From Terriglobia bacterium (lineage in GTDB: Bacteria > Acidobacteriota > Terriglobia > Bryobacterales > Bryobacteraceae), in NCBI GenBank assembly GCA_020073365.1, contig JAIQFL010000090.1, positions 1 through 35,118 on the forward strand: a stretch of DNA of 35,118 nt, given 5' to 3'. Below, piece after piece: positions 27,745-35,118 of this stretch. The position numbers and the translations under genes were made by a program. Every line of letters starts with the position of its first letter. Position 1 is the stretch's first letter. The notes under the pieces are model-generated. The model was not told where the DNA came from, made no database searches, and worked only from the letters and a program-made list of their open reading frames with translations.

Positions 27745-30207
27745 ATGCACCGGTTGTTACAAGATCTTCGCTACGCCCTTCGCATGCTGCGCAAGAGCCC
27801 GGGGCTCTCGGCGGTCATCGTGCTGTCCCTGGCCATTGGAATCGGAGCCAATTCCGCCATCTTCAGCGTGGTAAACGCGCTGCTGCTGCGGCCGCTGCCC
27901 TATCCCGATCCCGACCGTCTGGCGATCCTCTGGCTGCGTTCTCCGGGCATCAACATCCCGCAAGACTGGCCCTCCCCAGGCCAGTACATCGACCTTCAAA
28001 CGGAGAACCACTCCTTCGAAGAGATGTCCATTTCGCAAGGCCGGAGCGGGACTCTGGTGGGGCGGGACCAACCGGAGCGGATCGAGGCGCTGCGCACTTC
28101 CTCCAGCCTGTTTCACTTGTTGGGCGCCCGGCCGATGTACGGCCGCCTTCTCCTTCCGGAGGACGATAAGCCCGGCCAAGCGGCTGTCGCGATTCTGAGC
28201 TACGGCTGCTGGAAACGGGTGTTTGGCTCCGATCCCGGCATCGTCGGCAAGAGCGTCACCCTGAATGGATTAGGGCCAGGGACCGGCACGGACAAGAACC
28301 AGTTCACGGTGGCGGGTATACTGCAACCGGAATTCCTGTTGAACGACGAGATCATGCCTACCGTCGGGAGCATCCGGCGGATGGAGATCTTCTTACCCCT
28401 GCCCCTGGGCCCCGATGCCGTAAACCGGCGCGGCGACGAGAACTACAACCTGATGGCACGCCTGAAGCCGGGCGTAACCATGGCCCAGGCGCAAGCGGAC
28501 GTCAGTGTGATCGCCGGGCGCATTCGCGAGAAAGACAAGCGCGACAAGACTTTCACCATCAGCGTGGTTCCCCTGCTCGACCAGGTGGTGGGCAACGTGC
28601 GCCGCGCGGTGCTGGTATTGCTGGGTTCGGTGACGCTGGTCCTCCTGATTGCCTGCGCGAACGTGGCCAACCTGCTGCTCTCCCGCGCCGCCGGCCGCCA
28701 GAAGGAAGTGGCCATCCGCACGGCTCTGGGCGCCGGCTGGCAGCGGCTGGTGCGGCAGTTGTTGACGGAAAGCATGCTGCTGGGCGTCATGGGTGGCGCG
28801 GCCGGCCTGCTGATCGCCCGGTGGAGTCTCTACGTGGTTCGCACCGTCAACCCGGGTAACATCCCGCGCCTGGAGGCGATTGACATCGATGGCCGCGTGT
28901 TGGCCTTCACCTTCGGCGTTTCGATCCTGACGGGTATCGTCTTCGGCCTGGCGCCGGCGCTGCGTGCCGCGAGGGTGGATCTGAACACCGCGCTCAAGGC
29001 AGGCGGCAGAAACACGCAGGGCGATGGCGGCTTCAACACTTCCCGGCACCGCCTGCGCAGCCTTCTGGTGGTTTCCGAATTGGCCTTCTCGCTCATGCTT
29101 CTGATCGGCGCCGGGCTGTTGATCCGCAGTTTCGTGCGGCTCCAAAGTGTGTCTCCGGGATTTAACGCCAGCCACGTGGTCTCGATGCGGCTGGTGGCCA
29201 ACGGCGGGCGGAGTTTTCAGAACCGCGATGCGGCCGTTCAGTTTTACCGGCAACTCGGCCAAAGGATCTCCAGCGTGCCGGGTGTGAAGGCGCAAGGCGC
29301 GGTCTCATCGCTTCCCTTCACGTCGTCCGTGGGCTGGGGCGGTATCAGCGTGGAAGGCTTCACGCCCCAGCCGGGGCAGGAACTGCAGGTGGATCTGCGG
29401 TCGGCCACGAGCGACTATTTCCGCGCCATGGAGATTCCCCTGGTGAAAGGCCGGTTCTTTTCGGACCACGACAGCGAACCGAACGCGCAGCAGGTGGTTT
29501 TGATCGACGAGAAATTCGCACAGCGGTTCTGGCCCCATGAAGATCCCATCGGGAAGCACGTCTGGTTCGATCCCAAGAAGCCGATTACCATCGTCGGGGT
29601 GGTCGGCGTGGTCAAGCAGTATGGCTTGGATATCGATGGCCGCATCGTGGTGTACGGCCCCTCGGGCGGGGGCGGATATGTGGTGGTGCGTACTTCCTCG
29701 GATCCGGCGGCCGCGGCAGGCGCCATCGCGCGCGAGGTCCACGCACTCGACCCGGCGATCCTGCTGTACGACGTCCGTACCATGGAGGACCGCATGCACG
29801 ATTCCCTGGCGCGGCAGCGTTTTTCCGCCATCATGCTGGGCGCGTTTGCGGCGTTCGCGCTGATTCTGGCGGCCGTAGGGGTGTACGGCGTGATGTCGTA
29901 CCTGGTGACGCAGGGCACCCACGATATCGGCGTGCGCATCGCGTTGGGCGCCCGGCCAGGCAGCATTGCGCGGATGGTAGTCCGGCAGGTGATGGAACTG
30001 GCGGTCGCCGGAATCGTTGCCGGGCTCATCGGCGCGGTGGCCTTGACGCGCGTGATGGCAAGCCTGCTGTTCGGCGTCAGCGCCACCGACGCGGTCACCT
30101 TCTCGCTGGTAGCGGGGTTCCTGGGGATGGTCGCTGTTTTGGCGAGCTATATACCCGCGCGCCGGGCTACGAAGGTCGACCCGCTGACTGCGCTGAGAGA
30201 AGAGTAG
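27745..30207 (+). CDS. FtsX/MacB-type ABC permease (acidobacterial duplicated-permease family)
   Basis: An 820-residue membrane protein. The start ATG 27745 follows GGGGGAGGGGG and gives the standard N-terminus [19 protein letters not shown]. Layout: first membrane helix (about 20-42), a periplasmic MacB-like core domain, an FtsX domain with three helices (from [24 protein letters not shown] to about 400), a membrane helix near 445 ([20 protein letters not shown]), a second periplasmic domain, and a second three-helix FtsX domain to the C-terminus ([19 protein letters not shown]). Such double permeases are abundant in Acidobacteria and are thought to export peptides, lipoproteins or antibiotics with a separate ATPase; no ATPase gene is nearby. 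It lies 65 bases after the propeller gene and could be part of that operon or separately started. Confidence 0.9.
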   Translation: MHRLLQDLRYALRMLRKSPGLSAVIVLSLAIGIGANSAIFSVVNALLLRPLPYPDPDRLAILWLRSPGINIPQDWPSPGQYIDLQTENHSFEEMSISQGRSGTLVGRDQPERIEALRTSSSLFHLLGARPMYGRLLLPEDDKPGQAAVAILSYGCWKRVFGSDPGIVGKSVTLNGLGPGTGTDKNQFTVAGILQPEFLLNDEIMPTVGSIRRMEIFLPLPLGPDAVNRRGDENYNLMARLKPGVTMAQAQADVSVIAGRIREKDKRDKTFTISVVPLLDQVVGNVRRAVLVLLGSVTLVLLIACANVANLLLSRAAGRQKEVAIRTALGAGWQRLVRQLLTESMLLGVMGGAAGLLIARWSLYVVRTVNPGNIPRLEAIDIDGRVLAFTFGVSILTGIVFGLAPALRAARVDLNTALKAGGRNTQGDGGFNTSRHRLRSLLVVSELAFSLMLLIGAGLLIRSFVRLQSVSPGFNASHVVSMRLVANGGRSFQNRDAAVQFYRQLGQRISSVPGVKAQGAVSSLPFTSSVGWGGISVEGFTPQPGQELQVDLRSATSDYFRAMEIPLVKGRFFSDHDSEPNAQQVVLIDEKFAQRFWPHEDPIGKHVWFDPKKPITIVGVVGVVKQYGLDIDGRIVVYGPSGGGGYVVVRTSSDPAAAAGAIAREVHALDPAILLYDVRTMEDRMHDSLARQRFSAIMLGAFAAFALILAAVGVYGVMSYLVTQGTHDIGVRIALGARPGSIARMVVRQVMELAVAGIVAGLIGAVALTRVMASLLFGVSATDAVTFSLVAGFLGMVAVLASYIPARRATKVDPLTALREE

Positions 30208-30230
30208 GGGGAAGATCGCGACCAGGGGCG

Positions 30231-30402
30231 GGGCTGACAGACGACGAAAAGCGATCGTCTGTCCCACTTTGGCGGGGCTGACAGACGACGAAAAGCGATC
30301 GTCTGTCCCACTTTGGCGGGGCTGACAGACGACGAAAGGCGATCGTCTGTCCCACTTTGGCGCGGGGCTGACAGACGACGAAGGGCGATCGTCTGTCCTA
30401 CT
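30231..30402. repeat. Tandem array of four palindromic repeats
   Basis: Four copies of a 44-46 base unit lie between the convergent permease and glyoxalase-like genes. Each palindrome has arms GACAGACGA and TCGTCTGTC around a 10-base centre: 30236-30263, 30280-30307, 30324-30351 and 30370-30397. Centres are CGAAAAGCGA (copies 1 and 2), CGAAAGGCGA and CGAAGGGCGA, so variation is confined to the loop while both arms are identical in all copies. Spacers read CCCACTTTGGCGGGGCT, with the last spacer two bases longer and the final flank altered (CCTACTGGG). The array ends ten bases before the stop codon of the minus-strand gene. RNA from either strand would fold into serial hairpins. A fifth copy lies at 2150-2177. 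Confidence 0.95.
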
Positions 30403-30412
30403 GGGCGGCGGG

Positions 30413-30886
30413 TTATTTCTCGCCCTGCTGTTCCAGGAGCTCGAAACGGCGGTGCATTTCGTCCAGGGACAGGTCTTCCTTGTGGGTGGCGATCCCCCAC
30501 GTGTATCCGAAGGGATCGGCAACCTGTCCGTCGCGGTCGCCATAGAATTGGTCCTTGACCGGGTTGACGATTCTGGCGCCGGCGGCGACCGCCTGCTCCA
30601 CCGCTTGATCTACATCTTCCACGTATAGGTGAATACTCACCGGAGACCCGCCAAAGGTCTCCGGGCCGGGATAGCCATGGTCGGGGGCTGATTCGCCCAG
30701 CGTGATCACCGAATTGCCGATCGAGATCTCGGCGTAAGCGATGTGGCCACCAGCAACGAAGCGCGCGATTTCCCGGGCTCCAAACGCCTTCTGGTAAAAC
30801 TCGATGGCCGCAGCCGCGTCGTTGACGCGCATGTGCGCCGTGGCAGTCTGCCGGGTTGCGGCTTCGGATTTAAATGGGCTTGCCAT
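30413..30886 (-). CDS. VOC family protein (glyoxalase/bleomycin-resistance fold, PhnB-like)
   Basis: A 157-residue protein of the vicinal oxygen chelate superfamily. The first beta-alpha-beta module is TAHMRVNDAAAAIEFYQKAFG; the second is HLYVEDVDQAVEQAVAAGARIV, followed by GDRDGQVADPFGYTWGIATH, the typical end block of PhnB-like members. Metal ligands are not complete enough to name a reaction. The ATG at 30886 is chosen because AAGGAGA lies at ideal spacing; that ribosome site is inside the end of the phosphatase gene, which overlaps by 17 bases, so translation is coupled. The C-terminal tail (LDEMHRRFELLEQQGEK) is a short charged helix. Confidence 0.87.
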   Translation of the reverse strand: MASPFKSEAATRQTATAHMRVNDAAAAIEFYQKAFGAREIARFVAGGHIAYAEISIGNSVITLGESAPDHGYPGPETFGGSPVSIHLYVEDVDQAVEQAVAAGARIVNPVKDQFYGDRDGQVADPFGYTWGIATHKEDLSLDEMHRRFELLEQQGEK

Positions 30887-33452
30887 AAATGCTCTCCTTT
30901 CCATTCGATTGCAGCACGCGGGCGACCACCAGGGTCATGTCGTCGTGCTGGGGGGCGCCGGCCGCGAAGGTGTCGGCAGCCTGCATGATTCGGGTGATGA
31001 TCTCGCTGGGCGGGAGGCCGGAACAGGCACGGGCGGTCTCGATCAGAGCGGGCTCGCCCCATTCCTCCTCGGCGGGGTTTTCGGCCTCGCTCACGCCGTC
31101 GGTGTAGAGAACCAGCAGGTCGCCGGGCTCTAGCACGATTTCGTCCTGCACGTATTTCGACATCCGGAAAAGGCCTACCGGCGGGCCTCCGCTCTCCAGC
31201 AGCAACACCTGGCTGCCGCGCAGCACCATGGGTGGATTGTGGCCGCCATTGGTGTAGACCAGCTTCCGTGTGGCCGGGTCGAACTGCCCATAGAAGAATG
31301 TGGCGTAGCGATTGGAGGCGGAAGCGTCGCACACCAGGTGGTTCACGTTGGACATCAGCCCGGCGACGTCGGGGCGGCTCTCGGATCCCGCGGATTGCGA
31401 TTGGCCGCGCACGGAGGCCTGCAAGCTGGCCATGAGAAGCGCCGCGGGGATTCCCTTGCCCGAAACATCGCCGATCGCCAGGCCCAACCGTCCGCTGGCC
31501 AGGGCCAGGAAATCGTAATAGTCGCCGCCTACGCCGCGGGCGGGCCGGCAGTGCCCCGCGTATTCCAGCGTGGGGATGTCGGGCTGGTTTTGGGGAAACA
31601 GCCTTTGCTGCACTTCGCGGGCGATCTCAATTTCGCGGTGGAGCAACTCACGCTGGGCGACCTCGGCGGCAATGGCGTCGGAGAGGCGGGTATTCTCGAG
31701 CGCCAATCCGGTCTGCGCCGCTACGGTGCGTAGCAGGCTGGCATCGCTGGGGGAATAGGGCTCCTCGGATTTCTTGGGCCCCAGGCTGATAAAGCCAAGA
31801 AGCTCCTTGCGGGATGCGAGGGGAAGGAGGAGTTGGGCGTCGAGTTGATGGAGAGCCTGGCGATCGAGGTCGGACGTGTCTTGTACTACGGGCTTGGCAG
31901 GCGGAAGCGCCTGCCCCACAGAACACAACCGGGTGGCGGTGGGAGCGGAAATCGCAAGATCCAGGGGAGTGGGGTATCCGGTGGCCATCGCGGGGCGGAA
32001 GAAGCCGCCACCATCTTGCAGCAGGACGGCGATCCGTTCCACATGCAGGGATTCGGAAATCTTGCGGGTGACGGTTTCGAGCAGCGCGTCGCGGTCCAGG
32101 ATGGAGCGGACCTGTTCCCCCAGTTCGCTCAGAATCCGCTCGGCGTTGTAGGCTTCGCGGAAGAAGCGGCGATCCACGAAACGACGCACGCGATCGGCCT
32201 GGGCGCGAACCTGGACAATCGCCATAACACCGCCTGCCACCAGAAGTGACTGTTCGATGTAATTCAGGCGGTGCGATTCGGCGTAGTTCAACGCCACTCC
32301 GGAAATCACCGCCATGACCAGGAGTTGGACAAATACGACGCCCTGCCGCGCGAAGGCGTACTGGACGCCCTGGCGCACCACCATGCGAACATCCATGGCG
32401 CGCTGAACCACGATGACGTAAGCCATGGTGAGAGGGAAGAGGGCCTCCGCCATGCCCGCCGGGATGACCATGAAATCATCCTGGGGATTACGGTGGAGAA
32501 AGATCCAGGCGTGTAGGAAGCGTAGGAACTGGGGAGCCAGGGCGAGGGTGCACCCCCAGTACAGCAACTTCAGGCGCCGCCGGGAATCGGCCGCGAGCCG
32601 CGGGTTGCCGAACTGCACGCTGATGCCCATGAAGAAGAGGCTGATGCTGGCGAACAGCGGCACCGTCTGCAACCACTCCGGCAGCGGATCGGGCGGCAAG
32701 GCGGACGCATAGGAAACCGCCAGTCCCACTGCGCGCACGGCATCCCAGACGCCGGTGAACGCCAGGGGAGCGATGAGCACCCACTTGATCCAAGGAGCGC
32801 CCTCGTCGATGCGTCCACGCTGCGGGAAGAAGAGGCCGAACAGCATCATTCCGATGCCCCAGGCGGACGCGGCGAGTTGGCGGAAGAGGACCGCAGGTAC
32901 AGCGATCGGCGTGGGCCATCCGAAGGGGCTCAGCACCCCGGGACTCTCGATCTGGCTGATACCCAGAAGGATCGCCACCATCATCCAGACGCGGGGATCG
33001 TGCGGCCGGACGGCGGCCACCCAGAAGGCCAGCGCGATGCAGCACCACGGCATGAAAAGGAACGTGACGATGGCCGGTAGGCCGGACCGGGGCAAGGCGG
33101 CCCACAGGCGGATGCGGCCTGCCACGGGCTGTCCGTTGCGCTCCACCATGACGATCAAGGTCTGGCCGGGCTTTTTGGCGTGGAGCGCCTGCTGCACATC
33201 CAGAATGCCGCGGGGTACACGGCCGTCGATCGAAATCACGCGGTCACCCACGCGCAGGCCCGACTTCGCGGCGATGGGATTCACCTCCACCAGGGTGGGC
33301 CACGGCGAGCCCACCCAGATGGGCGGAAACGGGTACTCCAGGCGGAGGGAGCGGAGCACATCCAGGGTGAAGGAGACTTCGCCGGCCATGGTTACGGCGA
33401 AGACGATGGCGAGCCAGACATAGGGCCAGCGGCTGGATGAGCGTTGCTTCAT
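30870..33452 (-). CDS. Membrane SpoIIE-type PP2C phosphatase with PDZ and GAF domains
   Basis: An 860-residue signalling protein. After one N-terminal membrane helix (about 11-30) comes a PDZ domain (about 45-115; SGLRVGDRVISIDGRVPRG), then eight or nine membrane helices (about 125-410), a GAF domain (about 455-590), a short coiled helix with EIEIAREVQQRLFPQ, and a SpoIIE/PP2C phosphatase domain (about 640-850). Phosphatase metal and core motifs are present: GVGGDYYDF, IGDVSGKGIPAALLMA, TNGGHNPPM, YTDGVSEAEN and HDDMTLVV. It would remove phosphate from Ser/Thr of a partner, such as an anti-sigma antagonist or FHA-type target, in response to a membrane or GAF signal. It lies 39 bases after tssK, in a gap filled with 15-base repeats. 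Confidence 0.9.
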   Translation of the reverse strand: MKQRSSSRWPYVWLAIVFAVTMAGEVSFTLDVLRSLRLEYPFPPIWVGSPWPTLVEVNPIAAKSGLRVGDRVISIDGRVPRGILDVQQALHAKKPGQTLIVMVERNGQPVAGRIRLWAALPRSGLPAIVTFLFMPWCCIALAFWVAAVRPHDPRVWMMVAILLGISQIESPGVLSPFGWPTPIAVPAVLFRQLAASAWGIGMMLFGLFFPQRGRIDEGAPWIKWVLIAPLAFTGVWDAVRAVGLAVSYASALPPDPLPEWLQTVPLFASISLFFMGISVQFGNPRLAADSRRRLKLLYWGCTLALAPQFLRFLHAWIFLHRNPQDDFMVIPAGMAEALFPLTMAYVIVVQRAMDVRMVVRQGVQYAFARQGVVFVQLLVMAVISGVALNYAESHRLNYIEQSLLVAGGVMAIVQVRAQADRVRRFVDRRFFREAYNAERILSELGEQVRSILDRDALLETVTRKISESLHVERIAVLLQDGGGFFRPAMATGYPTPLDLAISAPTATRLCSVGQALPPAKPVVQDTSDLDRQALHQLDAQLLLPLASRKELLGFISLGPKKSEEPYSPSDASLLRTVAAQTGLALENTRLSDAIAAEVAQRELLHREIEIAREVQQRLFPQNQPDIPTLEYAGHCRPARGVGGDYYDFLALASGRLGLAIGDVSGKGIPAALLMASLQASVRGQSQSAGSESRPDVAGLMSNVNHLVCDASASNRYATFFYGQFDPATRKLVYTNGGHNPPMVLRGSQVLLLESGGPPVGLFRMSKYVQDEIVLEPGDLLVLYTDGVSEAENPAEEEWGEPALIETARACSGLPPSEIITRIMQAADTFAAGAPQHDDMTLVVARVLQSNGKESIYGKPI

Positions 33453-33453
33453 G

Positions 33454-33494
33454 AGGTCACGCCAGAAGAGGTCACGCCAAAAGGGGTCACCTCA
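33454..33494. repeat. Three 15-base direct repeats between tssK and the phosphatase gene
   Basis: The block AGGTCACGCCA occurs at 33454-33464 and 33469-33479, and a diverged copy GGGTCACCTCA at 33484-33494, with an exact 15-base period. The repeats fill the whole gap from the tssK stop to the phosphatase ATG, and on the minus strand read as repeated TGACC units. They could be slippage products or a protein- or RNA-binding site at the start codon. Confidence 0.75.
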
Positions 33495-34847
33495 ACCCGC
33501 CTGAGGGAGCAGGATGATCAGCTCCAACTGCGGATTCGGCAGATCGCCGGGAACGTAGGCAGCCAGGTTGCGCGCGCGCTGAATGGCCTCCCAGGCGACT
33601 CCCGACTGACTCATGCTGAAGTACTGGTAATTGAGCTTGATGGGAATGGCGCTGGGAGGAGAAGCCACATAGGTGAGGGGCACGCCGGGCAGGGCGAACT
33701 TCACCAGGTGATCGATATGGTTGGCGGAACAGACCTTCACCAGTTGCGGAGTGCTGCCTACAATATCCGCGGCGCTGGTTTCGGCGCGGATGGCGATGTA
33801 CATCTTGGTATTCACCAGGTACTTGTCGTTATCGATGGAGGTGGAGTAGATGGAAGGCTGGGTGAGCTTGAGCGGCAGGGAGACGAAGTTGGTGGGAACC
33901 ACGGTTTCGAGCAGGAGCCGCAGTTTCTCGTCGAGGTCGGTGAAGCAGGCGCCCAGGTCGTCGTGATCGTAGGGGGGCAGGTCGCGCGGATGAAGGTCCT
34001 TGGAGAACGTAGTCAGCGCGCCGGCCAGCGAGAGCATGGCGGAAAACAGCTCTTCGGGATGGCCGCCGCGCGTTTCAAACAGATGACGGAAGGTGGGGAA
34101 TGCGGTGTTTATGGTGTAGAGCAGCCAGAAATTGGCGATGTCGGCGGCGGTGAAATCGGCCAGCGTCAAGCTCTTCTGGCGGCGCACGGAGGCGATGGAG
34201 GCGGAACGGGCGCTGAGAATCTCCACCAGGCGACGCGCGATCGCCGCGAGGTAATCGTTGGACAGGAAATCGAGCAGCGGCGGAACGAAACGCGGGTTGA
34301 GTTGGAACACGCCGGTCTGGTCGCGCTCCACGCGGCCGACGCGCAATGTGTCGTAACCTTCCAAGGCTTCGCCTTCGGCCAATAGCCGCAGGTTTTTGCG
34401 CGCGATCTGCACGGGCTTTTCCGAGAGGCCGGTGTTTTCGTCGCGGAACAGCTCGATTTCGGCGCGATAGCGGGCGCCCCCCTGGCGCGCCGAGGTGGCC
34501 ACGTTGAGGCCGCGCTCGCGATACTGCGGGACCGCCAGAAACATGTCGAGGGTGGTCTGGTCCTCATCGAAGCACTCGGGAAGCTGCTTGAGGGCTGGTA
34601 CGCCATCGGAGGCCGGGATATCGAACAGCAGGCCGTCCGGGAAAATGCCGGAGGCGCTGGTGATGGCGAACGCACCCCCCGCCAACTCCTCCTGGCTGAT
34701 CTGCAGAGTCCGGAAGCCATAGGGCTTGAAGGAGAGGCTCTCCAGATGGAATTGCAACAGGTTTTCGAGGAAGCGGTCCTGAAGCTGAAGATACTGCGGG
34801 CTGAGGAAAGTTCCTTTTGTCCAGATGACCGGCTGCAGTTTTTTCAT
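33492..34847 (-). CDS. tssK: Type VI secretion system baseplate subunit TssK
   Basis: A 451-residue TssK protein, the baseplate component that links the type VI phage-like baseplate to the membrane complex. The start at 34847 gives the canonical opening (PVIWTKGTFLSPQYLQLQD); the longer frame extending upstream is rejected because that region codes, in another frame, for the end of a different gene. Later family landmarks include FPDGLLFDIPASD in the N-terminal shoulder domain, a helical middle (about 200-300) and a C-terminal domain ending QLELIILLPQAG. No strong ribosome site precedes the ATG. No other Tss gene is complete in this window; the rest of the cluster would lie beyond 35118. The phosphatase downstream may belong to the same regulatory unit. 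Confidence 0.88.
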   Translation of the reverse strand: MKKLQPVIWTKGTFLSPQYLQLQDRFLENLLQFHLESLSFKPYGFRTLQISQEELAGGAFAITSASGIFPDGLLFDIPASDGVPALKQLPECFDEDQTTLDMFLAVPQYRERGLNVATSARQGGARYRAEIELFRDENTGLSEKPVQIARKNLRLLAEGEALEGYDTLRVGRVERDQTGVFQLNPRFVPPLLDFLSNDYLAAIARRLVEILSARSASIASVRRQKSLTLADFTAADIANFWLLYTINTAFPTFRHLFETRGGHPEELFSAMLSLAGALTTFSKDLHPRDLPPYDHDDLGACFTDLDEKLRLLLETVVPTNFVSLPLKLTQPSIYSTSIDNDKYLVNTKMYIAIRAETSAADIVGSTPQLVKVCSANHIDHLVKFALPGVPLTYVASPPSAIPIKLNYQYFSMSQSGVAWEAIQRARNLAAYVPGDLPNPQLELIILLPQAG

Positions 34848-34872
34848 TGGAATCACAGTACCAGAACTGGGG

Positions 34873-35118
34873 CTAAGTGCCAAGTGGGTAGTCCGGAGGC
34901 GGATGGTCCAGAGGCGGGGGGTCTGCGCCTTCGGCGGCAGGATCCGTCTTTTCTGGGACGGGGGGCTTGCGGGGCGGACGGATTCGATTGGCTGGTATTG
35001 GCGGAAGATTTGGATCCGCGGGGCGGGCAGGTCCGGCAATACTGGGCGGATCGGGGACCTGGTTGGGGACCCCGGTCGCGGGTTGCGATGGCGCGCTCCC
35101 GCGTTCCGGCTGCCCCGC
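34873..35118 (-). CDS. Proline-rich C-terminal tail of a gene that extends beyond the window
   Basis: An uninterrupted frame of 81 codons enters from the right edge and ends with TAG at 34873-34875, 25 bases before tssK. The translation is strongly Pro-rich (for example PADPNLPPIPANRIRPPRKP and PPPLDHPPPDYPLGT) with scattered acidic residues, so it is probably a disordered tail. No domain is visible. Position before tssK makes a type VI component or FHA-type regulator possible, but nothing in the visible part proves it. The competing frame, which is continuous with tssK, is less likely. Confidence 0.5.
   Translation of the reverse strand, partial: AGQPERGSAPSQPATGVPNQVPDPPSIAGPARPADPNLPPIPANRIRPPRKPPVPEKTDPAAEGADPPPLDHPPPDYPLGT

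Noticed and set aside
30231-30402. CRISPR array
   Set aside because: The 44-46 base period is almost all repeat with nearly identical spacers; there are no unique spacers and no cas genes.
30147-30543. Minus-strand open frames with repeated SGTDDRFSSSV peptides in the array as a repeat protein
   Set aside because: They exist in several frames because the repeat lacks stops; the 44-base period is not a multiple of three, so no stable protein repeat is encoded.
34848-35039. N-terminal extension of TssK by 64 residues
   Set aside because: The extension has no family similarity, while another frame ends in a stop just before tssK and gives a consistent proline-rich tail; TssK proteins start at the position chosen.

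Overview
The window looks like a chromosomal segment of a GC-rich Acidobacteriota, probably Bryobacterales/Solibacter-like. The pointers are an Oar-type TonB-dependent receptor, a DUF1549/DUF1553 cytochrome-like protein with a DUF1501 partner, a long FtsX-type permease of the acidobacterial kind, and short repeats lying inside coding sequence. This placement is inferred from gene content; there is no rRNA gene here.

Layout. (1) 1-5.6 kb, minus strand: a partial unknown gene, then a large alpha-2-macroglobulin gene broken by two frameshifts and one in-frame stop. (2) 5.8-7.5 kb, plus: a metallo-beta-lactamase-fold hydrolase overlapping a small membrane protein. (3) 7.5-14.2 kb, plus: a sigma70-type promoter, a lysine riboswitch and a tightly packed lysine/diaminopimelate operon (dapE-like, asd, lysC, dapB, dapA, dapD) ending in a single-domain response regulator. 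(4) 14.2-16.3 kb: a small NTF2-like gene and three gene remnants: a sirtuin lacking its N-terminus, the C-terminal half of a YafQ-type toxin, and a frameshifted fragment of a larger unknown protein. (5) 16.3-19.0 kb, minus: a class III aminotransferase and an MFS transporter, overlapping. (6) 19.3-30.2 kb, plus: TonB receptor, di-CxxCH DUF1549/DUF1553 protein, DUF1501 protein, beta-propeller protein and FtsX-type permease, probably one envelope or uptake operon. (7) 30.2-30.4 kb: four tandem copies of a palindromic repeat between convergent genes. (8) 30.4-35.1 kb, minus: a glyoxalase-like protein, a membrane SpoIIE-type phosphatase with PDZ and GAF domains, the type VI secretion baseplate protein TssK, and the proline-rich tail of a further gene that runs off the window.

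How the genes work together. The best-supported unit is region 3. LysC and Asd make aspartate semialdehyde; DapA, DapB, DapD and DapE carry it through the succinylase branch toward diaminopimelate and lysine; the riboswitch provides lysine feedback on the whole transcript. dapC, dapF and lysA are not in the window.

The most unusual signal is the palindromic repeat. Its arms read GACAGACGA and TCGTCTGTC. It occurs four times in tandem at 30.2-30.4 kb and once more 28 kb away inside the alpha-2-macroglobulin reading frame, where it adds residues without breaking the frame. A different short motif in the linker of the DUF1553 protein resembles another dispersed acidobacterial repeat. The 14.6-16.3 kb region is a patch of gene remnants with a visible deletion-type junction.
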